DNA of 64,000 nucleotides from Stenopsyche tienmushanensis (taxonomy: Eukaryota; Arthropoda; Insecta; Trichoptera; Stenopsychidae), in assembly GCA_008973525.1 (NCBI GenBank), contig WACJ01000405.1, forward strand, positions 1,240,001-1,304,000. The letters run 5' to 3'. Position 1 is the first letter of the stretch. Each line of letters opens with the position of its first letter. Both the position numbers and the translations under genes were made by a program. The notes below the pieces were generated by a model that ran no database searches, was not told where the DNA came from, and worked only from the letters and a program-made list of their open reading frames with translations. This document shows positions 1 through 12,108 of the stretch, one piece after another.

Positions 1-1152
1 TCACTGTACGGTTCCGTAATTGTTAACAATTCCGAATTGCGAAATTTAACGTATGTATATATATTGCATGTCTGCATTCGGAGATGTTAAGCATCATTGA
101 GATTTGCGCAATTGCTCTCAATTTGATGTAAAAAATCTCAACATCTCCCAACAGACGAATGCTCGAACCACTTTATCTATTTTATTACTATGTCTTATGA
201 AATAATATCAAATATACTATATCTTATCCGGCAGTTGAATCCATGCATGTATTAAACAGAGGATGCTGCAAATCTTTGTCTGGTCATCATCGGGTTGAGA
301 GCATAATTCATTCATGTCCAAGTCTGATACTGATTCCTCGTCCTTCGACACATGCATATATTAATGTTGAAACTGGCTCCAAGCTCAAAGACCCTCATCT
401 AACTTGTTCTATTCAGACCGGCAGCCGCTTCGCCCTGTCCACGATAGAACGGTGAATATTATATTAGCTGGATCGATTTTGCCAACGCGATGCAACAACT
501 TTGCAATCGATCTAATTATCGCTTCCGGAAGTCTTTGATGGCATTCGTCTCCGCCTTAGGGATAAAATCTGCAAAGCGAGAAGAATCCACTTGTTAAATA
601 TCTCCCTATCCAGGACAACAATCTCCGCATCGCTCACACGGTTCGTTCAATTAAAAACTTGCTATAAAGTCTTCTTAGCGGACACGAATCAGCATATGCG
701 AAGACATGAAAGAAAATTATCCCGTCCTATAAAAGACAATGCAATGAGAACTGGTATTACTTGATCAATATAGCCGATTGGAGATTAAATCTATGTACTA
801 TCGTACATAACATGCATTAACTCATTTCGTATGAAATATTTGAATTGCCAACATGGAATAGCCATTGCAAATAACTCGCTAACCCTCGAATGATTTAAGT
901 TGTGCAACTTGACTCTATGTTCAATGCGGGATTTGGACGAGAAAGTATGCAATTATCAGTTAATGATAAATCCCAATTTGTATATGAATTGTACTATTAA
1001 TATTTAGGGACGTCTTTTTATAAGCGAAATTTTCTCATTTTTTCAGCTTTCTTCAGCAGCATCTTGATTCTGATCTGTTCTATTCTCTAATCTTTGTAAA
1101 AAACTGCTATTTTTGGTTGAAAGATATATTAAATTGTATGCTTGTTTGTTTA
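1..1152. other. Intergenic, no gene seen
   Basis: Short open frames occur (for example a 70-codon plus frame at 243-455) but none has a recognisable domain, codon bias or splice context. Base composition is mixed from 240 to 760 and AT-rich elsewhere. I see no repeat shared with the rest of the window here. Confidence 0.5.
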
Positions 1153-1200
1153 CACGTCACTCAATAAGTTCGTAGGAAGGTTGAGATTTGGCAAAGAAAT
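1153..1200 (+). repeat. Solo end of a mariner-type MITE
   Basis: The motif CACTCAATAAGTTCGTAGGA matches the terminal inverted repeat seen complete at 15331-15449, 25448-25562 and 60705-61043. No partner end is visible nearby, so this is a truncated copy or a solo end. Confidence 0.55.
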
Positions 1201-1954
1201 AAAGGAAAATGAGTTGAAATGAATTTCGTATTACATTTATAAGAATATCGCGTTATCAATGAGAGTTTAATAAAGTTTAAAAAGCAAATCGTTACCATAA
1301 AAATTTGATAAGAAACAATCACACAAAAATTAAAAATGTTCATAACAATGAAAAATTCTCAAGCGTTCAGCTTTAAGAAAGATGTATTTGCGCTTCGCAG
1401 TAGTTTACAGTAAAAAATAATGACACACTGTTTAAATTTAAAATATTAATTCTTCTCTCATTGAAAGTTAATATAAAGATTAACTTTCTAATGCTGAACA
1501 AATTGCTCTATTTATTTAGACAAGGAAAATGTCGCATATCAATCGAAACGTATCAATCACTTTCAGATTGTCATTAAAAAAAATTAAGACTTGATTGCTT
1601 TAAGATTTAAAATTCGATCCACCACATCAAGTGTTACCAACGTAATTTCAACCATCAAACGCCAATAAAAGCTCGTTTTTAAGTGATTGATTCATATTTA
1701 ATTAATAATGGCCAATCTACTATTGTTCGCGAGCTCAAACATCTAAAAATCATCTTGAAAATAGACTTTATTTTAACACTTCATAGCCCGGGCGCTCCTC
1801 ATAAAACTCTGCTTTTTTCGTAAAATTAATATAATTCTTAAACCAGCCAATTAATTTAAACGAAATTTCAGTAGTTCTTACTTAAAGAGTTTACTTTAAC
1901 GATACACTTAACATATCAGTGGTTTTCAATATGTGGTGCGTGTATCAGTGTAAT

Positions 1955-2175
1955 TATATGCGAAAAAATCAGTCAACGCTTTGTGATACAATACTTTTAT
2001 GAAAGGTCTCAGTCTAACATTTTTTTTTTATTGGATGACCGTCGACTGAAAGTGCGCAAGCTATTAGATATAGCAGGCATTTCAAAAAGTGTTATACATC
2101 GCATATTGACTGAAAATTTGGACATGAGAAAGCCGTGTGCAAATGGGTGCCGCGTTTGCTCACAATGAAAAAAAA
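1955..2175 (+). mobile_element. Mariner transposase fragment (family A, HTH region)
   Basis: The plus frame 1983-2168 reads DDRRLKVRKLLDIAGISKS followed by VIHRILTENLDMRKPC. This is the second helix-turn-helix region typical of mariner transposases (D-R-R-L-K-V-R ... H-x-I-L-x-E-x-L). The frame then decays before the W-V-P-R-L motif and no catalytic part remains. The same family occurs near 27.3 kb (plus) and 41.1 kb (minus). It is a dead relic. Confidence 0.8.
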
Positions 2176-2471
2176 ATAGCATCATGAAGATATTTTAATC
2201 GAAAAAATAATGTACTGGAATGACTCCAAAATTCCAGTTCTATTTGAAGCTCGACTGGGGCTTGTCGGTTTAAAAAATCCGGTTTTGAAAAGTCTGTTTT
2301 TAGGCAAAAAAAAATGACTTTTTACCGGTTTTTTTGTTCCTGAAAATTCGATTTTGAATATTAATATTAATCTTACAATAAGCTGCAAAATCCAAAAACT
2401 ATATCGAAAAAAATAGTATGTTTGCAATTGCTTAAAAAATAGAATTCCCAAGATAAGTGAAAGCATATTAA

Positions 2472-2905
2472 CCCCTTAAAGAGATAAAACACAGAGAAGA
2501 GTCCGAATTCCAGTGATTCAGAAAGAGCATTTTTACACGTTGAGTTCTTGACTGGAGACAGAATTTGGAGAGAAACAGAGACAAAGAGTGTATCTTGCAG
2601 GTCGAAAAATGTAAATGGGAGACGAACATGGAGAGATAGTATGTGCGTAAATCGTCCGATTGTAAAGATCGTTTATCGAAAAATTTATCGACTTATAATG
2701 ATATATGAATGTAATAATGAATCGATTTCAAGTATATTGCTTAAGTCTACTTGAAGAAATTACCGAATATTGTATGCTATCCACAGTGTTTATGTATTTA
2801 TGTACAAGTTTCCTACACGCTGCGGCGGTCCTGGCAGATAAGTGGATTTTTACGGATGATAAGTGGCGGATAAACAAATATAGCATCTAAGTTTATGATG
2901 ATTTA
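2472..2905 (+). mobile_element. TTAA-flanked MITE (piggyBac-like family), right end truncated
   Basis: A TTAA at 2468-2471 is followed by CCCCTTAAAGAG, then the family core: a purine-rich GACAGA/GAGA stretch, a GTATGCTATCcACAGTG block and a GCTGCGGCGGTCCTG block. Those blocks recur at 12.1, 21.7, 43.0, 48.7, 51.2 and 54.5 kb. The usual right end (CTCAAGGGG-TTAA) is missing. AAACCGG-type sequence lies on both sides (about 2255-2340 and 2945-2985), so the copy may sit inside an older element. Confidence 0.65.
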
Positions 2906-2999
2906 AATTTCAAATAAATTTTATTTTATTTTAATTTTATATTTCTAAAAAACCGGTTTAGTTCTAAAAACGAAAACCGACAAAGTATCGAAGCTATTG

Positions 3000-4095
3000 A
3001 ACATCGCTTAGAAAAGTGAGTCGAGCTGAAAAGAGACTATGTTCAGAAATTGTCTTTAAATTGAATTGATTCAATTATACACAGATATAAATTCAACAAC
3101 GGATCAAAGTATTTGAAGTAAATTTTAATCGCACGTGTTAAAGATCCATTTTGATGATGGGGGGTGGATTTCAACGCCCACGCCGAAGCACATTAATTTG
3201 TTTGAAATATCAAATTTCTCTAGACATTATACTCGTTTCCTGACAAGCGCGGAGGCGTTCGTCGATCAAGCGATAATTATTGAATTTCGACCCACTTAAT
3301 TGGATGAGCAATCGCGTATCTGATGTGTGTAATTAAAGATATCCGATCCGGGGACGCTGAGAGGGTTGACAGGCACGAGGCGAGATAAGCCTCCGGTCTG
3401 GACCGCGGAATGCAAAACCACTTTTAACAGAGAGAATAACCGGTTGAGTCGTTTGTTTATATTTAACTTGTACGTCATTAATCGTCGATAAGTACACGGA
3501 GAACACGAGTTGCGATAATGAACTTTTAATGCGGCCCCCGGATGATAAATCTCATCAGCGATTGTGATGAAATCGTTGACGGATGATACTCGAGATGTGT
3601 GAAAGTGGCGGGTTTTTTTGCTCTTTTCGCGTGCGGATTTAATCAACTCTCATTCAATTTATTACCTCTGATGTGCTACTAGCTTTTGCATTGACTTCCA
3701 AATAAGCAGCAAGAAACGCATAATGATCGTCGACTTGTATAGACATAATTAAAATGTTCGTCTTGATGTGTATTTTATTTCAGTCACTCGATAACCGATC
3801 ATTGATTTATGGGATGCTTTACGATTTTAGTATGTTCTGGGTTATAAAAATATTTAAGGTTTTATTGGCGTTCAAGCACTCAAATACTTATTCAAATTAT
3901 TTCTTTAAAAACATCGTATATCTCAATTTAAAAATCAATTGACTTTGACTACAAATTAAATGAGTATTTTCAATCTTATTGCATGCAACGGAAATTTGAT
4001 AAAGGATTACTTTAAATTCTTCATAAAACCCTTTCTAGTTAAATTTACGGTATTGTAATATTCCGAATTCCTTATTGAGAAAGCTATTCTTCTAT
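3000..4095. other. Intergenic; one long open minus frame of unknown meaning
   Basis: A 116-codon minus frame (3296-3646) lies in mixed-composition, apparently single-copy DNA. It matches no domain I know and lacks obvious splice context. The region looks more like non-coding, possibly regulatory DNA than a gene. Nothing else is seen here. Confidence 0.35.
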
Positions 4096-4099
4096 ACGT

Positions 4100-4240
4100 T
4101 CATCCAGGTGGCTCGCTGGGTGACTGGTCACAAATTAAAGCAATGATATCTTTAATATCAAACGCATGAGAAGGTGAATGTATGATATAGATTACATGAA
4201 TATTATGCAATAGGGTGATGCATAAGTTCTTAGCTCTTTT
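4100..4240 (+). repeat. Dispersed repeat fragment plus a mariner-like end
   Basis: The stretch GAGAAGGTGAATGTATGATA and its surroundings match 11660-11770, part of a longer repeat. At about 4208 the sequence TAGGGTGATGCATAAGTTCT resembles a mariner end, and a similar end lies at 5047 in the same orientation. No matching opposite end was found. Confidence 0.4.
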
Positions 4241-5259
4241 AATTTTCAATACGACGATGAGCCTTAAAAATGCAAGTCACTAAGTTGAAATAAATATGAA
4301 GTATTGCTCAAAGACTAAGTTGAATGTTGTTGGTTATCGAAAAAATATACATTTTTGTGACGTGTAGAGATTGGCAACAAAAATGGAAATGTCATGGATA
4401 GACCCTTGTCAACTAACAATACCCACTTCAAAGGTCGCTATTCATTGCAAAAAATACTTTTGTATATGGTTACTAGAGTTTATATTAGAAAAATTGAATA
4501 AATTCGCATATTAACGTGAATTATAAGACTAGTCGCTTTGTTGAAGTTCAATAAAAATCGAAAATTATATAATTACGTTCCACGTCGACATCACGTTACT
4601 TCGCGGCATACCGCCAATGATAATAAAATCGTTCACACGCACCCAAACCGCCAAGACTGCATATAGCGTGAGATTTAATTTATTATCATGGGAATGAAAC
4701 CTAAACAATATTTAGATATAAATAATGATGTAATTTATATGAAATTTTCAAACCCTTGAAACCTTGACTTCTACGCGCAATGAATGCATAATTTCATACA
4801 AACCAAATTAATATTATGACTATAATATGGGCAATAATTCATATGGACATGTACGATCAAAGCAATGCTTCTCAAATGGTTTCGATCGAATAACAATAAT
4901 AAAAATAATCAATTTATTTTTAAAATTGCATAAAATATCATAAAATTATATTTTTAACATACAGAATTTATCAGATAAAATGTTTTTAATTTTGCTGAAA
5001 TAATTGTATTAACTGAAAATTTAAAAAAAAAGGATGCAAAAAATATTGGGTTGATGCATAAGTTTTTGCATATTTTTGAAAGAAATATTTTTTTGTTTCT
5101 AAACATTTAATATATCAATCAATTATATTATCTCCATAGTTGACTATAACAAATTTTCACAAGCTTATTTATTACATTGGTATTTGAATCCCGAGACTTG
5201 GATGCAAAAAACAAATCTAAGGATGCTTTGCCTTTTGCAATTAAGTTTTTTTTTTGTAG

Positions 5260-5475
5260 TGTAGCGTGGGCGATTTAACATCCCCATATAATAGCGCTGT
5301 TGATCTCAGCAGATTTGATTTGCCAGATTAACAGCGTCATTTTCTGTCAAGTCGTCGGTTGGCCTTGACTGCTGAAGGACGTCCTTCTCGCAGCCAGATT
5401 TCTCTCTCTCTCTCTCTCGTGGGGGAAGCCGCCCGGGAACTCTGCCCCGAGAGCGCCCCCGCTCCTACGTAATAG
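5260..5475 (+). repeat. GC-rich dispersed repeat with a (TC)9 run
   Basis: This segment is the reverse complement of 9080-9310. Shared blocks are GTCGGTTGGCC, GAAGGACGTCCTTCTCGCAG and a CT-rich run (5401-5418). I see no protein signature. Repeat class is not known. Confidence 0.55.
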
Positions 5476-5825
5476 TAGCGATCTGAATATTTGAGAATTC
5501 TACACTATGAATATTTTGCGGCCCAACCAACAAAACGAATACAATACTAATAAAAAGTGTGTTGATATTCGAATAATAACGCGACTCTCGAACAGTACAT
5601 GAAGTGTTTCATAAACACAAGGCAAAATCAAAGAAACAGAATTCTTCAGAGCGATAAGGATGATGCTTAAGACTTAACTACTAAAACAAACACCTAGTCT
5701 CATGTTTTACCTTGGTTTTCAAAACAATTTTACAAAACAGTTTAAGAAACATCGTTATATTAAGCCGGATAGAAAAGTAGTGCGAAAAGCCCATGGACAG
5801 TAATTTTATGGATCATGGTCATGGA

Positions 5826-6265
5826 TAGGGAATCCAATCCCGGGATCTCGGATCCCGGACAGTTTTAGGTGCATATGAATCCCGGGATTAGTAAACGTAA
5901 TCCCGAAAAATCCGGAATTGAAATTTTTATCTAACAGAAATCGTACACCTCACCAGCACGATGAAGGCTACTAAATCGAGACATTCCCGCCGAAATCTGA
6001 ACGCTTGGAAACAGTGGCGTAACTACTAATCGGCGAGCTTAGGCGATGCCTAGGGGAAGTAACTGTTTAATCTATGTATACATATATTCAGTACATATAT
6101 ATGTTTTTCAAATTGTTATATTAACCTTTCCCTACCGGTGATGTATTTACTACACCTCGACTCTAATAATGGGAATATCCATATGAAATATAATAGATAC
6201 GGGGTTCAGAATGTTTGTATTCCTCCGTAATATAATTACGAATCACATCAAGGTCGTACTGTAAA
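5826..6265 (+). mobile_element. hAT-like element, left part
   Basis: It starts with TAGGGAATCCAATCCCGGGA, the terminal repeat of a family with copies at 8312, 14676, 50395 and 56649. It continues through the shared leader: GTGGCGTAACTACTAAT, the TACCGGTGATGTATTTACTA block, and TTCCTCCGTAATATAA at about 6220-6240. The right half is missing. Confidence 0.7.
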
Positions 6266-6429
6266 GGAACCCATACACGTTTAAATGCTCGTTGGGAATT
6301 CGGCGCAGAACGAGATGCCCATTTTTTTTAAATTATCGAATGTACTATACAAGGTATACATATTCATAAACATTTATTTCAGTTGTTATGAACAAGGTTT
6401 AAGAACAGATTGATTTTCTAAAAGCCGAA

Positions 6430-6790
6430 GCTCGATTGTTTGTGTTGTCCTGAGAACAAGCGTTTGTTTTGATAATTAAGATACTCGCATCATTCTTATC
6501 GTTGAATAATTTTGTTATTCCTCCTTGACTGTTCTGGAGTGGCATCATTAGCTGAGTATCACTACTCCTTTGCAAAATCTACTTCTTCAGAAGTAAACTG
6601 GTTGGCTTACGCGGTAACCCTGTCCTTTTATTTTCGCAACACATTAATAGACAAAAATAACTGAACAACAGAAAGCAGATACCGTACAAGTTGAAAATTA
6701 AGAGCTCTTCCGAAGAAATGAATGAATATTGTGTGCTTTCAACAGTATTAAAGTTCATTTATTGATCTTGGTTTAATGCTCAAATTGTGC
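6430..6790 (+). repeat. Dispersed repeat (inverted copy at 62.3-62.5 kb) plus TTAA-MITE fragment
   Basis: From 6430 to 6680 the sequence (AACAAGCGTTTGTTTTGATA, GAGTATCACTACTCCTTTGC, GGTAACCCTGTCCTTTTATT) is found in reverse complement at 62280-62530. From 6708 to 6790 a scrap of the TTAA-MITE core follows (GAATATTGTGTGCTTTCAAC). The repeat is probably a non-autonomous DNA transposon, but I cannot define its ends. Confidence 0.55.
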
Positions 6791-6799
6791 TATGAATTA

Positions 6800-8300
6800 G
6801 TAACGCTTGTCCTGGCGACCTTTGTAAATGGCACTGAAATTCTTCAAAGTTCATTCGTATGATCATTTAAAAATGCAACAATCGAGACACGTACATGTTT
6901 CGTTTAATTATCGCCATGTAAAATTATAAGATTTGCCAAACTCGATCAGAATGATTGACATTTGACTGTCGAATCGGAAAAAATCTCGACACTGGCGAAT
7001 TTTTTTTCGGTCCTATGCAAATGTTATCTCACCACATCCCTTGTTTATAGAGTTAACAAGAAAATTAATACGCAATTTATTTATAAAACAGCGTCGATAC
7101 GATCTCAATCAATCATCCAGCGTACGACGTCCGCGAATCATTGCCCGCAGTTAGATAATTACACGTCCCTATAAATTGATTACGATCTCTTTTCGTCGAC
7201 TCATTAACCCATCCGACACCTCCGACTGTTGGGCAATTGTCGACGAAAAAATTGTGCACGTAGATGACGGACCGGTCTGCACAAAATTCTGTATAAATTA
7301 AAAGTGACAGCAGGAAATGAGATAAATAGGGCAATAACCCTCGTCTGTCGATCTGACAACAGGATCTCGAAGAGCATTAATACTGTTACCGACACCGAGG
7401 CTTACACGTGAATTATCTCACTTATGCGAGCAAAAAACGATCGAGATCAATATAACCAGCCTAGAACATAATTAGGTCTGGTGTAATTTTTAAATCACTT
7501 TATTGTGAATATTTTGCGAGCGTTTATCGATCGCCTTTAAGATGCCAATCAATCCGGCTCATATTAAGTTTTTTTTCCATGTCCGATTGTTAATAACACA
7601 ATTTGTTTAGCTTTGTTGTACTTCTTCGTTTGGATGACCTTTCGATTGGCCGATCGCTGCCATATTATATGCAATCTTTTTTGTTGCCGGACAAAAAAGC
7701 TCAATCGATATGCCAAATGCGGCTTTATATCCTTTTAACAACGATTATTAATAAATACATTAATTAAATATGAGCCTAATTGCATTGGGGAAAAATGAAT
7801 TTTAGCCGTTTTTTAAGGCAATCGTGTTTTTCTTAGGCTCTCCCCTTTTTGTTCCTTGCTGCAGACCACCGTAGCATGACTGCTTGAAACGCTTCACATG
7901 ACAGAAATAATCATTTCAGAGAACAAGTGATGATGATACAAATGTAAAATATCCCGACTCTTTGCGTCATCCTCATATTCATTAAAATCACCCAGTGAAA
8001 TTCAATCGCTATCGAATAGATTTTTTTCTTATATATTTCGTGCCGCGTCTTATATCGAGAGCAAATCCAGGTTCGACTTGTTCCAAGTTCGTGACTTCCG
8101 TATCCGCCAGTCGTTATATATCCTATGATTATTAACGATTTAATGCCTTGGATGTTCATTAAATTAATGTAAGCAAGCAAGAAATTCATCCCGTTTATGT
8201 ACATGTGATACGAAGAATTTCGGTGATGTGTTGAGTTCACCAGATTAAATATTATCAATTTAGAATTTGATTCTAGAAGATCCGCAGGCACATTATTCAC
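6800..8300. other. Intergenic, single-copy-looking DNA
   Basis: The composition is mixed, with no repeat shared with the rest of the window. Open frames (6962-7174, and minus frames near 7113-7395 and 7911-8300) overlap one another on opposite strands and have no recognisable domains. This could be regulatory DNA. I see no gene. Confidence 0.45.
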
Positions 8301-8311
8301 ATGATTATAAT

Positions 8312-8814
8312 TAGGGAATCCAATCCTGAGTCAAAATTTCGATCCCGGGATTTCAGGATTGCATTAGACCATCCCGGAATCAGGCCACCATCAATGTGAC
8401 TGATAAAACTCGCAGAATTTCCGATTTTCCGACAAATTATTTATTTCCTTCACTGCAGATGAATACTTATATACTATGATACTTTGATGTGATTCGTAAT
8501 TATATTATGGAGGAATACAAAAATTTTGAACCCCGTATCTATTATATTTCATATCGATATTCTCTTTATTAGAGTCGAGGTGTAGTAAATACATCACCGG
8601 TAGGGAAAGGTTAATATAATAATTTGATAAACATATATGTACCGTATATATGTATACATATTAGACAGTTACTGCCCCTAGGCGTCGCCTAAGCTTGCAA
8701 ATTAGTAGTTACGCCACTGCTTCCAAGCGTCCAGATTTCGGTTAGATAAAAATTTCAATCCCGAATTTTTCGGAATTACGGTTATTCATCCCGAATACTT
8801 GGATTGGATTCCTT
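8312..8814 (-). mobile_element. Short hAT-like MITE with both ends and target duplication
   Basis: The ends are TAGGGAATCCAATCC at 8312 and GGATTGGATTCCTT ending at 8814, flanked by GATTATAAT at 8303-8311 and again at 8815-8823. The 8-9 bp direct repeat fits hAT insertion (8 bp). The leader is the same as at 5826 in reverse orientation. The inner part jumps from the leader (GTTTTATCAGTCAC and its neighbours) almost straight to the other end, so the transposase is deleted. Confidence 0.85.
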
Positions 8815-9079
8815 GATTATAATATGAGAGTATTTTTTTAAACTTTAAATTAATAAAAAAATGATTCAAGCTGCTTATTGTTATTCGAATTATTATCCGA
8901 TAAGGTCTTTGCGTTGTTGTAGACATTCACTGATCCGAATCAAAGATATTGCCGAATCAAAAATGGATTATTTGTGTTGTGTTCAGTCAAGGCGTACGAT
9001 ACCCATCCTACTCCATAACACCCATCCTATACGTTTTTCCGATCATGTGTAGCGGGATGGATGGATGGGGATGAACGGG

Positions 9080-9310
9080 CGTCGGACAAAAAGACTCTTC
9101 TCTAGGTCACTTTTCATTCAGCACGAGAAAGAGAGATATGGCTGCAAGAAGGACATCTTCCCGCAGCCAAGGCTAACCGACCACTCTTCCCGACTCCCAC
9201 CTCCTGCGCGTTACCACCCAACCGGCAATGGTGCACGCATAAGAAGTGATCGGTCAATTGCAGGTGCAATGTCCCCGCAGCGCCACAGAAGATGTCACTG
9301 TTAAAATAGC
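9080..9310 (-). repeat. GC-rich dispersed repeat, inverted relative to 5260-5475
   Basis: Blocks GGCTGCAAGAAGGACATCTT, CAAGGCTAACCGACCA and CGCAGCGCCACAGAAGATGT match 5260-5475 in reverse complement. Open frames across it (9065-9304 plus, 9114-9374 minus) are by-products of its GC-rich sequence. Confidence 0.5.
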
Positions 9311-9793
9311 ATATTGCACCTAAAGAGAGACGGAAGATGTTGCTTTTTAGTTTTAAGTCTGGAATCTTTGACAATTAAAAAAATCTTTTGCACAAAAATA
9401 ATGTTTAAGAATACTTTAATTCCCTTTTTTATGCTGTGGGAAGACACCCTAGAGCTAGTACGCCCCAGGATAATGTCAGATTTTTACTTATCAAACCCCT
9501 TCTCTTGGTCCGTATCTGTCCCCCTTAATATTTTTTATCATATTGCTTCAGATTGGCAGATAACCTTCAGATTCAGACGGCTTGCGTCTCTTCAAGACGG
9601 CACGATTATTATTCCCTCTGTAAATTCTCATCAAAGGTCCCAGTTTTCCTTTCTTACGATCATGTTGCGGATCGAGTGCTTGTTTCATGGTGTCCCTCTT
9701 TTCAGGGTGGCTGTGGTGGGTTGTTGCTTCTTTGCTTATCAATTTTAGGTTTAAACTTCGTCATCGTCTTGTGTTCGGTATAAGTCGATGAGT

Positions 9794-9963
9794 CTATTTT
9801 CCTCTGTTGGTCTGATCCAATCTCTGTTGCCAGGCTTCATTCAATTTTTGTTCATGTGCTATGCAATTCTTGGGATATCCAAAGTCCAAGACCCTCTTCT
9901 TTGTCAGGCACCGTAAATCGTAATGCTCTTTCCATTGGATTCTCAGTATTTTCTTTTTCAGAT
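9794..9963 (-). pseudogene. Coding-like terminal exon or gene fragment, function unknown
   Basis: On the minus strand a 56-codon open frame follows an acceptor-like TTTTCTAG and ends at TAG (9794-9796). The peptide is rich in Lys, Gln and charged residues, with stretches such as IQWKEHYDLRCLTKKRV and LNEAWQQRLDQTNR, and reads like real protein. I do not recognise the family. A second minus frame with similar coding-like character (9548-9742, with DTMKQALDPQHDRKKGK) follows after frame breaks. No clear donor partner or poly(A) signal is seen. It may be a decayed gene or retrocopy, or the last exon of a gene lying mostly to the right. Confidence 0.3.
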
Positions 9964-10059
9964 CTAGAAAATCGATTGAATCAAGCTTATTATTAGTAAA
10001 TATTAATATTTCCAATCTGCCAACTTCATTATTGCATTGGAAACTTATCGACAATCAAG

Positions 10060-11335
10060 ATTTGAACTTGAACTTTCACAATAAGAGTCCCGATACTAAT
10101 CCAATATGCCAACACTTAGGCAATCGTGTGCTTAGTATACACAAGCGAATTAATCGCTGTGTATGTTTATTTTGCTCGTTATACTTATTCAACTTTCTAT
10201 GCACTTTTTTTCCATGCCAGCCGAAGATCTCTGATGAAGTTCAAGCGCAATTGCCTTCATGAATTATGTCCAATCCAAATTCGTACGTGTTGGTTCTCAA
10301 ATTAAACAAACGTACAGCCGCGATAATTAAATGAAACAATGACACAAAACCAATTAAAAATAATCACCCAAGAGATTTTCAGATACGTCCGCGACTGATT
10401 TATTCAATTTTAAGCGCGTTTTCTCGATAAGAGTATGTGTGCTTAGCGATGTTACCACAATAGGTAATAAATCACATGGATCGTCCTGCAGAACGTCAGT
10501 TGTGATTGTGAATAACGATGCTCTCCACATGTCCGCATTCGACACTCGTACTTCCTTTCAAATGGTGCGATGATCTTGTCAGCTCCCAGGGGTGGCCATC
10601 ACGAACTCGTGACCGTCGGCTATTCATTCTTGCATTAAACAAATCGAAAATGCGTGTATCTGACCCGGTTTGCGTCCATAAGAATACAACTGGTCCAGAT
10701 CATGCTCGTTTATTAGTAGCGATTATATAGATAAGGCGAATCGTGATACTGCAAACTACCGCCCAAAAATACTTCCTCTCTCGAATGACCATATTTTTGC
10801 TCGATCCACCAGCACTATTTATATTGGATCGATAATCATAGAAATCATGATGTTTTTTGTACTGTTTGTTTTATCTGATTGCATTCAGACATTCTTGTAG
10901 CCTAAATCACTAATCATTAGTCTCACAGACTACATACTCAGACCAACGCGTACTAAAGCATGTCAATCATCATCATCATACATCGAAAATATGATTAGTT
11001 ATCTAAGATTAAAATAAGAGGATCGTTTAATGAATTTACTACCTGAAAATAAATTAATATATTTTTCTGTACAAAAATGCTTTTATATCCTCATGCTTTT
11101 ATACGAATCTTAACTTGCATGTCGCTCGTTGTCTCTTGCATGGTCTTCCCTACTTAGCAGTATGGAACTCGAGGAACCTCACCGGTTCGGATCCGAGAGG
11201 CTCTAGGAACGGAGCAGGAACAAGAAGAACACCAAGAAGACGGCCTCGAGGAGATGCATTTGATGATCTTTACTTTGCAACGAAAAACAACATTGTCTTC
11301 CGTTGACTTCTATATCGTTTTGTAATCGCCGAACT
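10060..11335. other. Intergenic, no supported gene
   Basis: Mixed-composition, single-copy-looking DNA. Open frames of 60-76 codons (10032-10262, 10354-10545 minus, 10518-10730, 11115-11306) have no domains and no paired splice signals. Confidence 0.45.
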
Positions 11336-11339
11336 GAGA

Positions 11340-11870
11340 GGGGCAACCTGAAAAAATGGCGAAACCACTCAGTTTCGAATTCGCTCGGGTAAGTTGTACG
11401 GTGACGGGGAGACACCCTCAGTTGGTGTAGGAGCGAATCCGAGATGCACTTAAGCGTCTCGTATGTCTTCACCCTACCCCGGCAACGCCCTAGCGAGGAA
11501 AGGGGGGACTGGACTCCTTGTACTCCAGAAAGCCCTTTCCAGTAGAGTCAAAAAGGTCGTCTAGAGTAGTTTTCCACCATCTCCCTATGAAAACTACTCA
11601 GTCTTTACAAACCCCCCAAACTCCTTATCAAGACGTTCGCGAAAGTGTCCGTCAATACGTTCACTCAGGATACCCGTTGGGTGAGCGTTCAAAATAAAAC
11701 TCGGTGGTAATGCTACCTTCAATATCGAGCGAATGAGGAGGTGAATGTATGATACAGACGAAATGGATGTAACCCCTTCCTATGAATGGATATTGAAGAG
11801 GCCCATAGTTCTGTAGTGGACTGTTAGTGGCTGCACTATGATGATGATATCCTCATGCAAATATCAAATG
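11340..11870 (+). repeat. GC-rich dispersed repeat, possibly a retroelement 3' end
   Basis: Segments of this block recur: 11660-11770 resembles 4100-4200, and the motif around CCTATGAATGGATATTGAAG (about 11780) is found in reverse complement near 16080. The block ends in ATGATGATGATATCCTCATG, a short-repeat tail of the kind some non-LTR retrotransposons carry. No reverse transcriptase is visible, so the class is a guess. Confidence 0.4.
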
Positions 11871-12108
11871 ACTATAGTTTTGATATAGAATCCAATGGAA
11901 TAAATTATAAATCCGTAAAAAATCTTTGTTACAATCTCCATTGTTATATTCATTTAACTAATATGTTTTTTTTATTATTAAAACCATTAATAAATCATAA
12001 TTAAATGAGGTTACTCTAATTATAATATTTGTCATTGCGAAGGCTTAATCCCATTATTAGCTTGTTAATTTAATTATATGATAGTCTGAATATATTAATC
12101 AAAACCGA

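Noticed and set aside
3296..3646. 116-codon minus frame as a gene
   Set aside because: No ATG context, domain, splice sites or poly(A) signal; low stop frequency is expected in this mixed-composition stretch.
5401..5418. (TC)9 run as a promoter GAGA element
   Set aside because: It is part of a dispersed repeat (partner at 9.1 kb) with no gene downstream.
9314..9748. 144-codon plus frame as a gene
   Set aside because: It is hydrophobic and low in charge, as antisense frames often are, and the opposite strand is more protein-like.
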